A DNA stretch of 64,000 bases, from NCBI RefSeq assembly GCF_015712065.1, contig NZ_JACFYZ010000004.1, forward strand, positions 310,001 through 374,000. Direction: 5' to 3'. This stretch comes from Ectopseudomonas chengduensis (lineage in GTDB: Bacteria; Pseudomonadota; Gammaproteobacteria; Pseudomonadales; Pseudomonadaceae). A model generated the notes under the pieces. The model was not told where the DNA came from. It saw nothing but the letters and a program-made list of their open reading frames with translations, and searched no databases. The translations under genes and the position numbers were made by a program. Each line of letters begins with the position of its first letter. The first letter of the stretch is position 1. This document shows, one piece after another, positions 60,392 through 64,000 of the stretch.

Positions 60392-61735
60392 TCATGGTGC
60401 CTCGTCCGCGATTTGCAGGGGCAGCAGCGGCTGGTCCGACTCCTGCAGCGTGCGGTTGATGCGTACGATGAAATGGTTGATTTCCTCGCGATCACGCTGC
60501 TCGCTCAGATGGCGCTCGGCGGTGTCGCGCACACTGCGTGCATGGCGCAGCAGATCGGCGCGTTGCTCGCGGCTGGCAGGACGATGCAGCAGGTTCTTGA
60601 AGGCCTGCAGCAGGCTGACCAGTACACAGACATCGGTGGCGCCGTAGGCGCGTATCGGCCCCAGCAGTTGCAGCAGCAATTGGTCCAGCGACAGTTCCTG
60701 GTAGCACAGCCGTGGTGGCTCGTCGGGCAGGCTGGCGAAGTCTCGCTCGGACAGCGCCAGGCGCCGACTCAGCAGCACGCTGAGCAGATCCACCGTCTTG
60801 ATCGCTGTGCCCGGATCGTTGATGCCGGGGCTCAGTGCCTTCACGGCGATCTCCGACATCTGCCGGCAACCGAAGAAGTAATGGGTGCTGGCGTACTCTT
60901 CAATGAAGAAATCGAAGCAATCGAGCAGTTGCTGGCAGACGGCTTCATCCAGCGGACGTTCCAGGCGAAACAGCGGGTGGCCCTCGCTAACGAAGAAACC
61001 GCGGTGGGCGAGTACCGTCATCCGTACCTGATGGCGCTGCAGCAGCGTGTTGACCTCTTTGACGTTGAGCTCCTTGAAGTAGCCGTTGCGCTGCGCGTGA
61101 ACGGTGATCCACTCACTGTCATCCGGCCACTGGGGTGCGGCGTCGCGCGAAGCTGGACTGCCGCCGCAGGCATTGAGCTTTGCCAGGCTGGTGTTGTAGA
61201 GGTTGCCAAGGATGTGCTCGACCTGAATCGACTGCGAAATCGAGCGGATGAAGTGCACGAACAGGCCCAGGCAGACGATGCCCAGGGCCAGGGTTATGAG
61301 CACGCCGAGGCTGGGTATCCGCTCATTGTTGCCCTGCTCGATGGTGGTGATCAGCAGCAGCGCGTAGAGGATGGTGCCGAGGTAGAACCCCAGGGTTTTC
61401 TGGTGCCCCTTGTTGCTGACCAGACCGGGAATCACCCGTGGTGACAGCGATGCGGCTGCGTTGTTGAGCACCACCATCACCATCGAGAAACTGAACACCA
61501 TCAATGACAGAATGCCCGTGACCAGCGTGCCGAGGATCAGCCTGGCATTGTCGGCATTGCTTACCAGGCCGAGATCGACGCGATCCTTGAACGCCGTCAT
61601 CCATGGCTGGTACTCGGCAGCCATGGTCAGCAGGCACAGCAGGAAGAAGCCACTGGCAATCAGCGTCGGGTAGAACGCCAGGCTGTGGATGATGCGCTGG
61701 TAGGCGCGAAAGAGGATGTTGCTGGGTACGGCCAT
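60392..61735 (-). CDS. DUF2254 membrane protein
   Basis: A 447-residue protein of the DUF2254 family. Four helices lie in the first 170 residues (FYPTLIASGFFLLCLLTMAA, LVTGILSLMVFSFSMVMVVL, TLGFYLGTILYALLLITTIE, LGVLITLALGIVCLGLFVHF). The large cytoplasmic part has SISQSIQVEHILGNLY, AVKALSPGINDPGTAIKTVD (highly conserved) and a helical tail. Function is unknown; the motif SPGINDPGTA is the family hallmark. I start at MAVPSNILF. It is separated by 145 bases from the MFS gene on the same strand. Confidence 0.88.
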   Translation of the reverse strand: MAVPSNILFRAYQRIIHSLAFYPTLIASGFFLLCLLTMAAEYQPWMTAFKDRVDLGLVSNADNARLILGTLVTGILSLMVFSFSMVMVVLNNAAASLSPRVIPGLVSNKGHQKTLGFYLGTILYALLLITTIEQGNNERIPSLGVLITLALGIVCLGLFVHFIRSISQSIQVEHILGNLYNTSLAKLNACGGSPASRDAAPQWPDDSEWITVHAQRNGYFKELNVKEVNTLLQRHQVRMTVLAHRGFFVSEGHPLFRLERPLDEAVCQQLLDCFDFFIEEYASTHYFFGCRQMSEIAVKALSPGINDPGTAIKTVDLLSVLLSRRLALSERDFASLPDEPPRLCYQELSLDQLLLQLLGPIRAYGATDVCVLVSLLQAFKNLLHRPASREQRADLLRHARSVRDTAERHLSEQRDREEINHFIVRINRTLQESDQPLLPLQIADEAP

Positions 61736-61820
61736 TGGCGAATCCGTCGTGAATGGCGATGACCGCACTATAGCTGTGAAGCTGGCAGGCGGCGGTCTCT
61801 AAGACCAGCCGCCTGCTGAC

Positions 61821-63020
61821 TCAGTTCACGCAGACCCGAGCGATGGCGTCGGCCAACTGGTCCAGCCGGCTGGCATCCAGGCCGGCGACGTTGGCGCGGC
61901 CGCTGCCGACCATGTACACGCTGAACTCCTCGCGCAGGCGTTGCACCTGCAGCGGCGACAAGCCGGTGTAGGAGAACATGCCGCGCTGTTCGGCGATATG
62001 CGCGAAGCGCTCGCTCAGACCGTGCGGTGCCAGCGCCTCGACCAGGCCGTGACGCAGGCTGGCGACGCGCAGGCGCATGCTTTCCAGCTCGTCCAGCCAC
62101 AGCGCCTTGAGTTCTTCGTCGCCGAGAATCTGCGCCACCACGGCGGCGCCATGGGCCGGCGGCGTCGACCACAGGTTGCGGGCGATGGAGGCCAGCTGAC
62201 TGCGGATGTCGATGAGCTTTTCGGCGTCGCCGGCGCAGACGAGCAGGGCGCCGGTGCGCTCGCGGTAGAGACCGAAGTTCTTCGAGCAGGAACTGGTGAT
62301 CAGCAGCTCCGGCAGTTCGGCGGCGAACAGGCGCACGGCCCAGGCATCTTCTTCCAGGCCATCACCGAAGCCCTGGTAGGCAAAGTCGATCAGCGGCAGT
62401 AGCTCACGCGCCTTGACTACCTCCAGCACGCGTTTCCAATCGTGCGGGGTGAGGTCGAAGCCGGTGGGGTTATGGCAGCAAGCGTGTAGCAGCACCACGT
62501 CGCCCTTGGGCAGGTGGGTCAGGGCGGCAATCATGGCTTCCACGTCGAGGTGGTTGTCAGCGCCGACGTAGGGGTAGTGGCCAACCTTGAGTCCGGCCTC
62601 GGCGAACAGGGTTTCATGGATCGGCCAGGTCGGATCGCTCAGCCAGATACCGCGCCCCGGCAGGCAGTGACGAATGAAATCACCCGCCAGGCGCAGGGCG
62701 CCGGTGCCACCCAGTGTTTGCGTCGCGCCGGCACGCTGCTCGGCGAGCAGGGCCGAGTCGGCTCCCAGCACCAGCTGGCTCAGGAGCGTGCCGAACGCCG
62801 CGTCGCCATGGCCGCCGATGTAGGTCTTGGTCAACTCGAAGTCGATCAGGCGCTGCTCGGCCAGCTTCACTGCGCGCGGGATCGGCGTCAGGCCCTGAGC
62901 GTCCTTGTACACGCCGACGCCAAGGTCCAGGCGCGCCGGGTTGCTGTCGAGGCGATAGACTTCCATCAGGCTGAGGATGGGATCGCCCGGCACGCGGACG
63001 ATCTGGGCGAAATGGCTCAC
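61821..63020 (-). CDS. phhC: Aromatic amino acid aminotransferase
   Basis: A 399-residue class I aminotransferase (TyrB/PhhC type) that uses PLP to convert tyrosine to 4-hydroxyphenylpyruvate. Marks: [66 protein letters not shown], the PLP-binding Lys in [17 protein letters not shown], and [16 protein letters not shown] with the substrate Arg at the usual place ([10 protein letters not shown]). It begins at GTG 63020 and overlaps the phhB stop by 4 bases; GAGG is 8 bases upstream. Third gene of phhABC. Confidence 0.92.
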   Translation of the reverse strand: MSHFAQIVRVPGDPILSLMEVYRLDSNPARLDLGVGVYKDAQGLTPIPRAVKLAEQRLIDFELTKTYIGGHGDAAFGTLLSQLVLGADSALLAEQRAGATQTLGGTGALRLAGDFIRHCLPGRGIWLSDPTWPIHETLFAEAGLKVGHYPYVGADNHLDVEAMIAALTHLPKGDVVLLHACCHNPTGFDLTPHDWKRVLEVVKARELLPLIDFAYQGFGDGLEEDAWAVRLFAAELPELLITSSCSKNFGLYRERTGALLVCAGDAEKLIDIRSQLASIARNLWSTPPAHGAAVVAQILGDEELKALWLDELESMRLRVASLRHGLVEALAPHGLSERFAHIAEQRGMFSYTGLSPLQVQRLREEFSVYMVGSGRANVAGLDASRLDQLADAIARVCVN

Positions 63021-63370
63021 TTGCGGCCCTCGGCGCTGGCAGCCAGCACATCGGTACGCGCGGCCATGATGAAGTCGTTGCGGTGCAGGCCGCGCATCTC
63101 GTGGCTCCACCAGGTGACGGTGACCTTGCCCCATTCGGTGAGCAGGGCCGGGTGGTGGCCGACTTCCTCGGCAATGGCGCCCACGGCGTTGGTGAAGGCC
63201 AGGGCATGGCGAAAGTTCTTGAACAGGTACACGCGCTCCAGCTCCATATGGTCGCCGCGTACCTCGATGTTCCAGTCGGGGATCTCGCGGATCAGCTCGG
63301 CCAGTTCTTCATCGGTCACTTTCGGCGCATCGGCGCGGCAGGCTTCGCATTGGGCTTGGGCAAGGCTCAT
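63017..63370 (-). CDS. phhB: Pterin-4a-carbinolamine dehydratase
   Basis: A 117-residue enzyme that regenerates the tetrahydropterin cofactor after each turnover of phenylalanine hydroxylase. Marks: [60 protein letters not shown] and [19 protein letters not shown], including the catalytic His-His and His. Length is typical for PhhB. AGGAGAAC precedes the ATG. It overlaps phhC by 4 bases. PhhA is 342 bases upstream, which is farther than usual because of a REP cluster. Confidence 0.95.
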   Translation of the reverse strand: MSLAQAQCEACRADAPKVTDEELAELIREIPDWNIEVRGDHMELERVYLFKNFRHALAFTNAVGAIAEEVGHHPALLTEWGKVTVTWWSHEMRGLHRNDFIMAARTDVLAASAEGRK

Positions 63371-63417
63371 TGGGGTTCTCCTGGGTAAACAATGTAATGA
63401 CAGTAGTTGATCATCGA

Positions 63418-63700
63418 GTGTAGGAGCCGCGCCCTCGCGGCGAATCGCGGGGGCAACGCCGATAAGGGAGTCAGGCCACAATCGTTTCGCGCCGGGGGCG
63501 GCGCTCCTACAGGGCGATGCATCGCACCAAGGTGTAGGAGTCGCGCCCCGCGGCGAATCGAGCGGGCAACGCCGATGATGGAGTAAGGCCGCAATCGTTT
63601 CGCGCCGGGGCGGCGCTCCTACAGGACGGCGGATCGCACCATCGTGTAGAGGGTATGCCCACGCGGCGAATCGAGAGGGCAACGCCATTCGTGCGTAATG
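63418..63700. repeat. Tandem REP cluster between phhA and phhB
   Basis: Two and a half units of 112-114 bases: 63418-63531, 63532-63643 and a truncated third from 63644. Each starts GTGTAGGAG(C/T)CGCGCCC, has GCGGCGAATCG, GGGCAACGCCGAT and ends GCGGCGCTCCTACAGG plus GATCGCACCA. Each unit is an inverted pair of hairpins. The 342-base gap holds no gene. Confidence 0.9.
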
Positions 63701-63712
63701 GGAAGTCACGGT

Positions 63713-64000
63713 CTACGCGGCTTTCGGCGGAAACTTGGGTGCGTGCAAACCCAGCGCCATGGCCTGATGCACCAGCGCCATGATGTCTTCCTGAGCCAGC
63801 TCGAACAGGTGCTTGAGCTCGGGCAGGACGAAGTACACCGGCTGCAGGATATCGATGCGATACGGCGTGCGCATCGCTTCCAGTGCATCGAAGGGCTGGT
63901 GTTCGGGCACGTCGGAAAGCGCGTAGAGGGTTTCCTTCGGCGAGGAGAGGATGCCGCCACCATAGATGCGCCGGCCCTGTGGGGTGTCGAGCAGGCCGAA
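63713..64000 (-). CDS. phhA: Phenylalanine 4-monooxygenase, C-terminal part
   Basis: The last 95 residues of PhhA, cut off by the window edge at its 5' side. The reading frame enters with FGLLDTPQGRRIYGGGILSS, passes PKETLYALSDVPEHQPFDAL, RTPYRIDILQPVYFVLPELK and ends LHAPKFPPKAA. This matches the end of the single-domain bacterial hydroxylase that turns phenylalanine into tyrosine using tetrahydropterin and iron. The iron ligands are outside the window. It is the first gene of phhABC, whose activator PhhR is probably beyond the window. Confidence 0.93.
   Translation of the reverse strand, partial: FGLLDTPQGRRIYGGGILSSPKETLYALSDVPEHQPFDALEAMRTPYRIDILQPVYFVLPELKHLFELAQEDIMALVHQAMALGLHAPKFPPKAA

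Overview
The window looks like a contiguous piece of a Pseudomonas chromosome (high GC). My best guess is the P. mendocina / P. pseudoalcaligenes side of the genus. That guess rests on class Ia nrdA-nrdB next to an RstA/RstB pair and a pcpS-type phosphopantetheinyl transferase, the hexR / zwf-pgl-eda cluster, a phhA-phhB-phhC cluster, several GGDEF proteins, a fused glucosylglycerol-phosphate enzyme, and many Pseudomonas-type REP repeats. The species is inference.

Layout. 0.2-16.4 kb: a CvfB-like RNA-binding protein, tRNA-Thr(CGT), three intact diguanylate cyclases, a PP2C phosphatase / Ser-Thr kinase / FHA trio without visible type VI secretion genes, a YebC paralog, transporters and a parvulin. 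16.5-33.4 kb: a mosaic of small metabolic and stress genes: CAP protein, mdaB with a quinol-monooxygenase-like neighbour, rlhA, a BRO-like/XRE divergent pair, HDOD protein, lipoprotein-like ecotin, an exported 13-residue tandem-repeat protein, azoR with a divergent LysR gene, a toxin-antitoxin pair, and a DUF1289 gene with an early in-frame stop. 33.4-35.8 kb is the accessory part: a roughly 600-bp imperfect palindrome followed by an AT-rich OLD-family-like ATPase/TOPRIM gene that begins directly behind the nrdB terminator.

35.9-43.6 kb: nrdB, nrdA and rstA-rstB, with a LexA-type box before nrdB and NrdR-like and DnaA boxes before nrdA. 43.7-47.4 kb: pcpS, a candidate small RNA, an LplT-PlsC fusion, and sugE behind a guanidine-II riboswitch. 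47.5-52.5 kb: a sodium symporter and the Entner-Doudoroff regulator and genes, with a clear HexR operator. 52.7-56.3 kb: a chemoreceptor, a REP-associated tyrosine transposase inside its own REP pair, and two small enzymes. 56.4-64 kb: fused ggpPS-like osmolyte gene, MFS and DUF2254 membrane proteins, and phhC, phhB and the 3' end of phhA, with phhA separated from phhB by tandem REP units.

The most interesting points are the OLD-like gene and the palindrome beside it, a dispersed structured repeat with compensatory changes in nested stems (9.6 and 58.9 kb, with a reduced form at 22.6 kb), the guanidine-II riboswitch, and the transposase/REP family with five paired copies in the window. All gene calls come from reading translations, motifs, start signals and context; no database search was possible.
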